Origin: PNAI01 sp964575715
GTDB lineage: Bacteria; Pseudomonadota; Alphaproteobacteria; Rhizobiales; Xanthobacteraceae
Length of the DNA: 12,770 nucleotides
Assembly: GCA_964575715.1 (NCBI GenBank)
Contig: CAZNSG010000246.1
Location: forward strand, 1-12,770
Direction of reading: 5' to 3'
Made by a program: the position numbers and the translations under genes. The notes below the pieces were generated by a model. It was not told the origin of the DNA, searched no databases, and saw only the letters and a program-made list of their open reading frames with translations. How positions within the stretch are numbered: position 1 is the first letter of the stretch; every line of letters starts with the position of its first letter. This document shows positions 1 through 6,283 of this stretch, one piece after another.

Positions 1-1
1 C

Positions 2-115
2 GAGCCGTTCGCCTACCTCAGAGACATCCTTGAGCGCATGACCAACGGCCATCCCATGAGCCGCATCGACGACCTTCTGCCCTGGAATTGGCCCAAAATC
101 TCTGTCAATCATTAA
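2..115 (+). pseudogene. IS66-family transposase, C-terminal end (cut by window edge)
   Basis: Only the last 37 codons are present; the frame is open from base 2 to a TAA at 113-115. The peptide reads EPFAYLRDILERM, then a HPMSRIDDLLPWNW segment. This matches the usual C-terminal tail of IS66-family DDE transposases (TnpC), which end with a YLRD-type helix and an IDxLLPWNW motif. It would be the catalytic transposase of an IS66-type element acting on its own ends. The stop lies 25 bp before the putative element end at 140, as expected for IS66. Whether the upstream gene is intact cannot be seen, so the pseudogene label only means partial here. The family call rests on motif recall, not a search. 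Confidence 0.8.
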
Positions 116-131
116 AGACGTGCAACGGCGC

Positions 132-140
132 GACGCTTAC
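132..140. repeat. Right terminal inverted repeat of the left IS66-type element
   Basis: GACGCTTAC at 132-140 is the exact inverse of GTAAGCGTC at 172-180. IS66 elements typically begin with GTAAGCG-like termini. The repeat follows the transposase stop by 16 bp, so 140 is taken as the last base of the left element. The 31 bp from 141 to 171 would then lie between two elements. Confidence 0.65.
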
Positions 141-171
141 ACGAGAAACAGGGAATTTTAGTGGCTAAATA

Positions 172-428
172 GTAAGCGTCCATTTCTCGCACACTTGTTT
201 TGCTGCTCGCGAACGCGATCTGTTCTCGCTCTCAAATTTGCAGATGAGGAGAACGAGATGGCGGGCGAGAACCAACCCAGGCAGCGTTATGGCGAGGCCT
301 TCTGTCGGGCGCATCATGAGGCGTGGCAGCGTAGCGACTTGAATCAACGTGGGTATTGCGAGGCTCAGGGCATCCCGCTCAAGGCGTTTGGCAACTGGAG
401 AGCCAAGTTCAAAGCCGAGCCGCAGCCT
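172..428 (+). mobile_element. 5' remnant of a second IS66-type element
   Basis: The remnant starts with the IS66-like terminus GTAAGCGTC at 172-180 and carries the beginning of an IS66 tnpA gene. It stops abruptly at the outer end of another insertion sequence at 429. It lies in the same orientation as the IS66 end at 1-140, head to tail and 31 bp away. The tnpB and tnpC genes of this copy are not in the window. The loss fits later insertion of the integrase-type IS followed by rearrangement. Confidence 0.65.
258..428 (+). pseudogene. tnpA: IS66-family accessory protein TnpA, truncated by an IS
   Basis: From the ATG at 258, 57 residues remain, beginning MAGENQPRQRYGEAFCRAHH. They continue with WQRSDLNQRGYCEAQGIPLKAFGNWRAKFKAEPQP, which resembles the N-terminal helix-turn-helix part of the IS66 TnpA/transposase-like accessory protein. 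An AGGAG sequence lies 7 bp upstream of this ATG, which is why it is preferred over an in-frame start at 195. Family members usually run past 100 residues. Here the frame enters the IS terminus at 429 and reads nonsense to a stop at 543-545. The protein is therefore truncated and probably non-functional. TnpA is a helper of IS66 transposition, not its catalytic subunit. Confidence 0.75.
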
Positions 429-444
429 TGTGTGTACCGAAAAC
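429..444. repeat. Left terminal inverted repeat of the integrase-type IS
   Basis: TGTGTGTACCGAAAAC pairs perfectly with the inverse at 1509-1524. The transposase stop codon TAG occupies 447-445, immediately inside the repeat. Confidence 0.85.
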
Positions 445-1461
445 CTAAACCCTGCCGTAATGATGATGAAGTCCGCCAAGGACGGGCGTCGATACGATGC
501 TGCCCACGCGCTGAATGGTGCGATGGATCGGCGCATCCTTGTTGAGCGACCGGTGAGTTCTCAAATCATTATAATAAGCGGCATACTTCGTCAGAATCCG
601 GCGCATATGCGCCTCGCCCAATACGATCAGATGGTCGACGCACTCGCGCCGGATCGATCCGATCAGCCGTTCGGCAAAGCCATTCTGCCACGGTGAGCCT
701 GGGGCAATGGGCTTGTCGCGGATGCCCATGGCGCGTAACCGCCGTTTGACGACGGTGCCGTAGACGCGATCCCGGTCTCGAATGAGATAGCGAGGGGCTT
801 CACTCCACGGGAATGCCTCTGTTATCTGGTGCGCGATCCATTCTGCCGTCGGATTTGTTGTGACGTTGATCCAAACAAGGTCTCTACGATCCAGCAGAAT
901 GATGACAAGGGCATAGAGCAGGTTAAAACCAATGCTCGAAACAACGAACAGATCCATCGCGGCAATGTCTGGCGCATGATTACGCAGGAACGCGCGCCAT
1001 CCCTGGCTTGGCGACCCACGTCGCTTGACCATGTATTTGGCGACGCTTGACTGAGCGAGTTCAAGGCCGAGCTTGAGCAGTTCACCGTGGATGCGTGGCG
1101 CTCCCCAAAGCGGATTCTCAATGCTCATCCGCCGAATCAGTGCGCGGAGTTCGGTTCCAATCTGCGGCCGTCCGCCAAGTGAGCGCGACTTCCAGCGCCA
1201 ATAGTATCGAAAGCCAGCCCGATGCCAACGCACCAACGTCTCGGGTTGGACGATCGTGATGGCGCTCAGGACCGAGGGGAACCATCGATACAGCTGAATG
1301 AAGAACCAACGGTCGCTGTTCGTGAGCCGCACGCGGCCACGCAGCTTGCGCCGCAACACGATCAACTGGTGTCGCAGCGCCGCGTTCTCTGCTTCAAGTC
1401 GGATCTTCGACTTGAATAGCGAGGCTAAAATGCCGAGGAATAAACTTAGCAGCACGATCAT
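445..1461 (-). CDS. DDE integrase-core transposase (IS481/IS3-like)
   Basis: This 338-residue protein would cut and join the ends of the surrounding element. Residues 1-45 form a hydrophobic stretch and a basic, leucine-rich helix. Residues about 65-150 resemble the HTH region of integrase-type transposases, with ETLVRWHRAGFRYYWRWKSR and NPLWGAPRIHGELLKLG. The catalytic core follows, with an apparent DDE triad. D170 lies in IAAMDLF. D229 lies in LIRDRDRVYG. E264 lies in NGFAERLIGSIRRE, 35 residues after D229 as in the D-D-35-E arrangement. The tail YYNDLRTHRSLNKDAP is typical of rve-domain transposases. The frame is open and the triad complete, so the enzyme may be active. The ATG at 1461 has no clear Shine-Dalgarno sequence. 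The exact IS family is uncertain. Confidence 0.88.
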   Translation of the reverse strand: MIVLLSLFLGILASLFKSKIRLEAENAALRHQLIVLRRKLRGRVRLTNSDRWFFIQLYRWFPSVLSAITIVQPETLVRWHRAGFRYYWRWKSRSLGGRPQIGTELRALIRRMSIENPLWGAPRIHGELLKLGLELAQSSVAKYMVKRRGSPSQGWRAFLRNHAPDIAAMDLFVVSSIGFNLLYALVIILLDRRDLVWINVTTNPTAEWIAHQITEAFPWSEAPRYLIRDRDRVYGTVVKRRLRAMGIRDKPIAPGSPWQNGFAERLIGSIRRECVDHLIVLGEAHMRRILTKYAAYYNDLRTHRSLNKDAPIHRTIQRVGSIVSTPVLGGLHHHYGRV

Positions 1462-1490
1462 TGTGCGCTGAAGTTAGGCGATTCTGTCCG

Positions 1491-2777
1491 TTAATCAATG
1501 CGGATGGAGTTTTCGGTACACACAGGTATCGGACGTGTCAGGCCCGGCGCCCATTCGTCGTCGCGCTCTAAGCCCGCCGCATCAACATGCCGTAACACTT
1601 GCGTCCGCAATTTTGGGTGAATCCAACGTTTGACGTCGTGGACGTAATCGGGATAGACCGCGAGCCGTTCGACGAGATTAAGACCCGCCACTGCAGTCGC
1701 ACGCTCAAGCTGATGCAGGTCCGGCCAAGGTGCTTCCGGATTGACGTGGTCCGGGGTCACGGGTGAAACCCCGCCCCAATCGTTGATGCCGGCATCCAAC
1801 AGGATTGCAAATTGGTCATAACTGAGGTTGGGCGGAACTTGGATGTTCATCCGTGGCCCAAAGACGACGCGCGCAACCGCGGCGGTCCACATTAGTTCGT
1901 CAAAGCCGGGCTCCGCAGAGGAGGCCATCCGCGTACCCGGTTTGGCGCGAAAGTTCTGGATGATGATCTCCTGCAGATGCCCGTACTGCGTGTGCAGGTC
2001 GCGCAATGCGATGAGCGACTCGATGCGTTCGCGCCGCGTTTCGCCAATCCCCAGCAGGATGCCGCTGGTGAACGGGACTTGCAGGCGACCGGCGGATGCA
2101 ATCATGGCGAGGCGCACTTGCGGCGTCTTGTCCGGTGAACCGAAATGCGGACCGCCGCGCTGACAGAGCCGCTCCGAAATGCTCTCCAGCATGATTCCTT
2201 GCGATACGCTCACCGCCCGCAGCCGCTCGATTTCATCGTCGGTCATGATGCCAGCATTTACATGCGGCAGCAGGCCGGTCTCGCGCAGGACCAACTCGCA
2301 CATGGCGGCGAGGTAGTCGGCCGTGGTCGCGTAGCCCAATTCCTCGAGCGCCTTCCGCGCCGCATCGTAGCGTAATTCCGGCTTGTCCCCGAGCGTGAAT
2401 AGCGCCTCGTGGCAACCGGCGCGCTGGCCCGCTCGGGCAACGGCGAGCACATCGTCGGGAGACAGGTATGGAGACGCGAGCTTGCTCGGCGTCGTGGCAA
2501 ACGTGCAATAGCCGCAGGTGTCGCGGCACAGGCGCGTTAGCGGAATAAACACCTTGCGGGAATAGCTGATAGTTCGGCCATGCCCTTGCTCGCGTAGGGT
2601 GCGCGCCTGCGCAAGCAGGCGGTCGATCGGTTGGCTCTCGAATGCGCGCAAAAGCGCGTCCGCTTCCTCGCCAGCCGATTGATACATCTCACCGCCACTC
2701 CGCAAAGTTGTTTCCAGAAGGGACAACCCTTTTTCATGATCGATCATGGCCGCATCGGGTTTTTGACGGACAATCAT
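1491..2777 (-). pseudogene. cofG: FO synthase subunit CofG (or N-terminal half of FbiC), 3' end replaced by IS
   Basis: CofG is a radical SAM enzyme. With CofH it makes the deazaflavin FO, the chromophore of coenzyme F420, from tyrosine and a ribityl-aminouracil. The cluster-binding motif CRDTCGYC (C84, C88, C91, counting from the ATG at 2777) has the CX3CX2C spacing. Further CofG-like blocks are TLGDKPE, HVNAGIM, SQGIMLES, LLGIGET and IQNFRAKPGTRM. Residues through about 418 are cofG sequence; the last ten, VCTENSIRID, are encoded by the IS end at 1491-1524. The radical SAM core seems complete, so activity is possible, but the natural C-terminus is lost. If the ancestral gene was a CofG-CofH fusion (FbiC), the whole CofH half is gone. 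A GTG at 2780 precedes the ATG. The gene starts 33 bp after the upstream PLP enzyme, suggesting one operon. Confidence 0.85.
1509..1524. repeat. Right terminal inverted repeat of the integrase-type IS
   Basis: GTTTTCGGTACACACA is the exact inverse of 429-444. Read on the minus strand it supplies codons V-C-T-E-N to the disrupted cofG reading frame. Confidence 0.85.
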
Positions 2778-2809
2778 CACATTTCATATCTATCATGCAT
2801 GTGTTCGAG

Positions 2810-4066
2810 TCACTCTGGAATGAGCGTCAGTTTCCGGAGCATAGCAACAGCAGCATCCACCTCACCCGGGATTATGAGCAGATCGCCTTGCACGGCGGAC
2901 GTGGCGGCCGGGTCCTTCAAGCCGCTGGCCGTAAGCAGTGCCACCACTTTATCGGTCGATGCAATTTGGCCGCTGTTGCGCAGTTGCTCAATCGCCGCCA
3001 TCGCCCCGGCCGACGCGGGCTCGACGTAGAGTCCCTCCTCGCGCGCTAGCCTCTGCTGCCAACGCATGATGTCTCCGTTCCCGACCACGGTCGCCGTACC
3101 GCCCGACTGGCGGATGACGCTGAGAGCCTGAAACGTACTGCGTGTGGCGCTGGTAGACTTGGCAACGGTGTCATGCGTGTTCGGCATGTCGGGAAGCGCG
3201 TCGCCGCCGTTTTGCAAGGCCGCGCTCAGCGAACCATAGATCTCTGACGCTATCATTCGCGGATTTCGGTCGGTCCAGCCGAACGCTTGCATGTCCTGGA
3301 AGCCGCGCCACATACCGAGCAGCGCGTCGCCATAGCATACCGGAATTACGCAGCAATCCGGAACCTGCCAATCCATCTGCTCGGCGATCTCGTAGGCGAG
3401 CGTTTTGTAGCCTTCGATTCCGTAAGGATTGCTCCCGACCACCGGCCCGAAGAACGGCGATGTCGGGAACCATCCATATTCGCGCACCGCATGCTGCATC
3501 AGCGTCCAGCGATCTGCCTTATTTTCCGTGGCAAGCACCGTCGCGCCGTAAATCCGCATCTGCGTCATCAGCGGCCCGGCCCCACCCTTGGTCGTGAATA
3601 CGACGCAACGTAGACCCGCTTTGGTCGCATAGGCGGCGGCGGAAGCGCCCGCATTGCCGGTCGAGCTCGACACGATCACGCGCGCGCCCATTTTCTTTGC
3701 GACAGAGACCGCTAGACAGGCCAGACGATCCTTGAACGACCAGGTCGGATTGCGCGTTTCGTCCTTGGCAAACAGATGCGCGAGTTTCAACGCGCCGCCG
3801 GTCCTTTCCAGGCGATGCAGCGGTGAGCCGCCTTCGCCGAGACTGACGGCGTCGGCGCGGACGACCGGCAGCACATCACCGTAGCGCCAGAGACCGTGGC
3901 CTGTGCGATGGTCCGGCTTTGCGCGCGGCTTTCGTACCGACGCATCATAGACGACGGTTAAATTGCTCGGCGCGACGGCGCGGCATTGCGGACAATCCTC
4001 CGCATAGTGATTCGACGGATAGAGCGTTCCGCAGCGAACGCACTCGAGACCGAGGACACGCTCCAT
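2810..4066 (-). CDS. Threonine-synthase-like PLP enzyme with N-terminal zinc ribbon
   Basis: This 418-residue protein belongs to the fold-type II PLP (tryptophan synthase beta) superfamily and most resembles threonine synthase. An N-terminal zinc ribbon is visible: C9, C12, C25 and C28 in CVRC...CPQC. The PLP lysine is expected at K112 in NPTWSFKDR, and the phosphate-binding loop is STGNAGA at 135-141. Threonine synthase converts O-phosphohomoserine to threonine. No other threonine-pathway gene is near, and the gene leads an operon with cofG, so it may be a paralogue acting on another substrate in a beta- or gamma-elimination or replacement. The ATG at 4066 is chosen over an in-frame TTG at 4093 because an AGGT lies 7 bp upstream and the ribbon begins soon after. 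The gene is divergent from the M20 hydrolase. The family is well supported; the substrate is unknown. Confidence 0.82.
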   Translation of the reverse strand: MERVLGLECVRCGTLYPSNHYAEDCPQCRAVAPSNLTVVYDASVRKPRAKPDHRTGHGLWRYGDVLPVVRADAVSLGEGGSPLHRLERTGGALKLAHLFAKDETRNPTWSFKDRLACLAVSVAKKMGARVIVSSSTGNAGASAAAYATKAGLRCVVFTTKGGAGPLMTQMRIYGATVLATENKADRWTLMQHAVREYGWFPTSPFFGPVVGSNPYGIEGYKTLAYEIAEQMDWQVPDCCVIPVCYGDALLGMWRGFQDMQAFGWTDRNPRMIASEIYGSLSAALQNGGDALPDMPNTHDTVAKSTSATRSTFQALSVIRQSGGTATVVGNGDIMRWQQRLAREEGLYVEPASAGAMAAIEQLRNSGQIASTDKVVALLTASGLKDPAATSAVQGDLLIIPGEVDAAVAMLRKLTLIPE

Positions 4067-4098
4067 CAAGCGACCTGTAGCTCTGTTGTGCAACTCAT
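4066..4098 (-). other. Possible 10-codon leader ORF overlapping the PLP enzyme start
   Basis: On the minus strand an ATG at 4098-4096 opens a 10-codon frame, MSCTTELQVA. It ends in a TGA at 4068-4066 that overlaps the ATG of the PLP enzyme in the arrangement TGATG. This geometry would allow translational coupling. The frame has only a weak AGG immediately upstream and no recognisable homology, so it may be chance. Confidence 0.2.
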
Positions 4099-4265
4099 GC
4101 CTACTTTTTGGACACCATACTGCCCGCGCGTCATGAGCACCATGTCAATGCGATAAAGACGGCGGAGCGAAACCGCAAGCGTGAGATCGCTGCCGATCTC
4201 GTCCGCCCTCATGCTTTTCATTCCGCCATCCATGTTTGGGCTGGCAAACGAAGCGCCTGGACGAC

Positions 4266-4297
4266 TTGTTCCACTTATCGGAACAATGTTCTACTTA
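4266..4297. promoter_or_regulatory. Candidate operator, TTCC-N7-GGAA palindrome plus repeat
   Basis: TTGTTCC and GGAACAA form a perfect 7-bp inverted repeat around a 7-bp spacer at 4266-4286. The half-site recurs: TGTTCCACTTA at 4267-4277 and TGTTCTACTTA at 4287-4297 are direct repeats exactly 20 bp apart, about two helical turns. GAACAATGTTC at 4281-4291 is itself a palindrome. The core at 4269-4285 matches 16 of 17 bases of a site in the other divergent intergenic region (10811-10827, opposite strand). A dimeric repressor or activator is the natural reading; the protein is unknown. Confidence 0.6.
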
Positions 4298-4306
4298 CGC
4301 TATTGA

Positions 4307-4336
4307 AATATGAATTGGCTGCAAGGCCGAAGTCAA
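4307..4336 (-). promoter_or_regulatory. Possible promoter for the PLP enzyme/cofG operon
   Basis: On the minus strand TTGACT (4336-4331) and CATATT (4312-4307) are separated by 18 bp. They match the sigma-70 hexamers at 5/6 and 4/6. The predicted start near 4300 would place the palindromic sites at 4266-4297 just downstream, a repressor-like position. The TTGACTTC sequence also occurs at the -35 proposed for the M24 operon. The 5' leader would be about 230 bases. Confidence 0.35.
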
Positions 4337-4423
4337 TAGAAAGCGCCGCGAATTTGTGCGATGTAACAAATCGTTTTTCTTTACGATGATTTTTCGATGT
4401 GGTCTAATTGATCGTCGGTTCTG

Positions 4424-4435
4424 TTCTGATCAGAA
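4424..4435. promoter_or_regulatory. Perfect 12-bp palindrome, possible operator for the M20 gene
   Basis: TTCTGATCAGAA is fully self-complementary. The 10-mer TGTTCTGATC that covers its left part (4423-4432) also occurs at 10946-10955, upstream of the Mo-hydroxylase gene. It lies about 215 bp before the M20 start, on the side facing that gene. Confidence 0.4.
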
Positions 4436-4650
4436 ATGCGTGCGCGCTGTCGGTGAAATAAAAACGAGGTGAAACCGCGCATCAGTCAACTAAAATCGTG
4501 TTTGCAGCCGTGCGTAGCGGAGAATTCGCCTTGACGATGATGCGCACAGAGAAGGCGTATCAGAGTCTGGATGAGGTACGTCGCCGCCATGCCAAACGAT
4601 CTTGAATTGTTTATCGTCTGCCATTGGTCAATGTCGCGCTAGGAAAAGTC

Positions 4651-5922
4651 ATGCCCGAGATGCCGATCGATGCCGACGAGCTCGTTAAACTCACGTTGGC
4701 GATCTGCAATATCGAAAGCTCGGCTGGCAACGAAGCTGAAGTCGGTGAGTTCGTTTTCAATTGGATGCGCCGCGAAGGTTTTGAGCCGCGCAAGATCGGA
4801 ATGTTTCCCGATCGATTCAACGTGCTCGGAACGCTACCCGGCCGCGGCGACGGTTACAGTCTAATCTTCAACAGCCACATGGATACCGGTCGCAGCAAGG
4901 CAGACCGGTGGAGCATACGGAATCCGAATGCCGCCATCAATCATGGCGCCTGGGTCGAAGGCGACATGCTGCATGGCGAAGGCGTCGTCAACGATAAAGG
5001 CCCGATGGCGGCCTTCCTGATCGCGGCCAAGGCGGTGAAGGCGGCTGGCATTGAGTTGCGGGGCGATCTTCTGCTGTCCGCGGTTCCGGGAGAAATCGGC
5101 TATGAGGCGGTCGATGAGTTTGAAGCGCCGCGCTATCTGAGCAAAGAGGTCGGTACGCGCTATCTCATCCAGCACGGCGGCGTGGCCGACTTTGCGGTCG
5201 TCGCTGAAGGTACCGACTTTCGGTACGCCGCCATCGAGGCCGGTAAGGCGTTTTTTAAGATCACGGTCTTCGGCGAGGATCAGTATTACACGCCATTCGT
5301 TCCGGATGCCGAGGTGAATGCCAAGCATCCGAACGCCATCGTGCGCGCCGCACTGCTAATTCCGGCGTTACAGGAGTGGGCGCGAAGTTACGAACAGCGT
5401 TTCATCTACAAATGCAAGGACGGCACGATCGTGCCCAAGGTCGTGATCGGCGCGATCCGCGGCGGCAATCCTTATCATGTGACGCGTACATCGGAATTGT
5501 GCGCGCTTTATCTCGATTGCCGTCTCACGCCCGCGTCCGATCCGCTCGCCCTGCGACGCGAACTTCGTGAAATGCTGGAATCATGCGGGCTGCCGGGAAC
5601 CGTAGAGCTTTTCCTTTATCGCCGCTCCTATAGTGCTGGCGATACCAGCATCCTGCTCGACGGCCTGCGCGGTGCGCATCGGGCGGTCATGGGCAACGAC
5701 TTGGAGTTAGCCGCGCCGGTGTTCTCGAGCATGTGGCGCGATGTGCTGATCTTCAACGAGATGGGCATTCCATCCATCACGTATGGGCCGCCTCGCGCTT
5801 TCCGCAAACAAGCTATGACGATTGCCGACCTCGTGCGCGCAGCGAAAGTCTATGCGCATATCGCAATCGACGTTTGCAGTCGTGAAAAGCCGATGGTACC
5901 GACTCAACGGGTGGTGTCTTGA
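4651..5922 (+). CDS. M20-family (ArgE/DapE-like) metallo-hydrolase
   Basis: This is a 423-residue M20-fold protein, a family of cytosolic zinc enzymes that hydrolyse amide bonds of N-acyl amino acids and peptides. Visible family landmarks are SHMDT (H76, D78), GEGVVNDKGPMAA (D115, the bridging aspartate), PGEIG (E148) and VAEGTDF (E186). Two catalytic positions look altered. The usual DEE-x-G motif, with its general-base glutamate, reads PGEIG. The last zinc-ligand histidine, normally a few residues after a GPG, seems to be Q387 in GPPRAFRKQAMT. This may be a subfamily trait or may mean a changed reaction. The ATG at 4651 is preferred over a TTG at 4624 because AGGA lies 6 bp upstream. The gene is divergent from the PLP enzyme and 361 bp before a solute receptor. 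The substrate is not inferable. Confidence 0.82.
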   Translation: MPEMPIDADELVKLTLAICNIESSAGNEAEVGEFVFNWMRREGFEPRKIGMFPDRFNVLGTLPGRGDGYSLIFNSHMDTGRSKADRWSIRNPNAAINHGAWVEGDMLHGEGVVNDKGPMAAFLIAAKAVKAAGIELRGDLLLSAVPGEIGYEAVDEFEAPRYLSKEVGTRYLIQHGGVADFAVVAEGTDFRYAAIEAGKAFFKITVFGEDQYYTPFVPDAEVNAKHPNAIVRAALLIPALQEWARSYEQRFIYKCKDGTIVPKVVIGAIRGGNPYHVTRTSELCALYLDCRLTPASDPLALRRELREMLESCGLPGTVELFLYRRSYSAGDTSILLDGLRGAHRAVMGNDLELAAPVFSSMWRDVLIFNEMGIPSITYGPPRAFRKQAMTIADLVRAAKVYAHIAIDVCSREKPMVPTQRVVS

Positions 5923-6283
5923 TCGTATCACGTCGATCGCGGCGTCATCGAATGGAACTTTTGTCGAGACAGACACATTGTCGCAACCGCGACGAAATCA
6001 ATGGCAGGTGTCTTAGTTATTTGCACACTTATGAATCGTTCTCTCCCTATAAAAGGAAGGAGGTTGGAAATGCATTGATCGCTTTCACTTCTCAGTGTGT
6101 GCGCCTATACTACGGCCGTTACTGAACGCTGACATCGTCCAATGGCATCAAAGGAATGCGCACAGCAAAAAAACAAACAGTATGAGGAACCAGATCCGTC
6201 AGACTTCGAATCAATGACCGAGATTCAAGCACGTCTCGACGGCAGCGTAGGACTATCCTGTTCACTAATAGAGGAGATGAATT
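5923..6283 (+). other. 361-bp intergenic leader before the solute receptor gene
   Basis: No supported gene lies here. It contains a short hairpin, GTCGC-AACC-GCGAC (5980-5993), without a T tract, so not a clear terminator. It also holds a strong AGGAGG (6058-6063) followed 6 bp later by the two-codon frame ATG-CAT-TGA, and a candidate promoter at 6083-6111. TGTTCACTAAT at 6259-6269 resembles the TGTTC half-sites of the other regulatory regions. A frame at 6142-6378 overlaps the receptor gene out of phase and is not credible. Confidence 0.6.
6083..6111 (+). promoter_or_regulatory. Possible promoter for the Bug receptor gene
   Basis: TTTCAC (6083-6088) and TATACT (6106-6111) are separated by 17 bp. 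The -10 matches 5 of 6 bases and sits in GCCTATACT, similar to alphaproteobacterial -10 elements; the -35 is weak. It would give a leader of about 165 bases. Confidence 0.35.

Larger units (their letters stand above)
429..1524 (-). mobile_element. Complete integrase-type insertion sequence, about 1.1 kb
   Basis: The element is bounded by perfect 16-bp inverted repeats: TGTGTGTACCGAAAAC at 429-444 and GTTTTCGGTACACACA at 1509-1524. It carries one long leftward transposase gene that ends directly at the left repeat. Termini of the TGT...ACA type and a single-ORF DDE integrase fit IS481-like or related IS3-like elements; the exact family is not certain. No direct repeat flanks it: CAGCCT lies on the left and GGTATC on the right. 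The left flank is IS66 sequence and the right flank is cofG coding sequence. An element that simply jumped in would normally be flanked by a short duplication, so these flanks were probably joined by recombination or deletion. Confidence 0.85.
4067..4650. other. 584-bp divergent intergenic region with several palindromes
   Basis: No convincing gene lies here. A 93-codon frame at 4108-4389 starts with TTG and resembles nothing known. The region is relatively AT-rich and holds a cluster of symmetrical sequences: the TTCC-N7-GGAA site (4266-4286), GAACAATGTTC (4281-4291), ATTTGT-N8-ACAAAT (4352-4371) and TTCTGATCAGAA (4424-4435). It must carry promoters for both the PLP enzyme/cofG operon and the M20 hydrolase. 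Confidence 0.7.

Noticed and set aside
423..1530. Target-site duplication around the integrase-type IS
   Set aside because: Flanks were compared by eye for 2-10 bp direct repeats; none matches.
4108..4389. 93-codon plus-strand frame in the divergent intergenic region
   Set aside because: TTG start, no ribosome site, no recognisable domain, and it runs through the palindromic operator cluster.
5980..5993. Hairpin GTCGC-AACC-GCGAC as a terminator after the M20 gene
   Set aside because: The stem is short and followed by GAAATC, not a T run.
5919..6125. 68-codon frame overlapping the M20 stop codon
   Set aside because: TTG start overlapping the stop looks like coupling, but there is no Shine-Dalgarno sequence and the peptide resembles nothing known.
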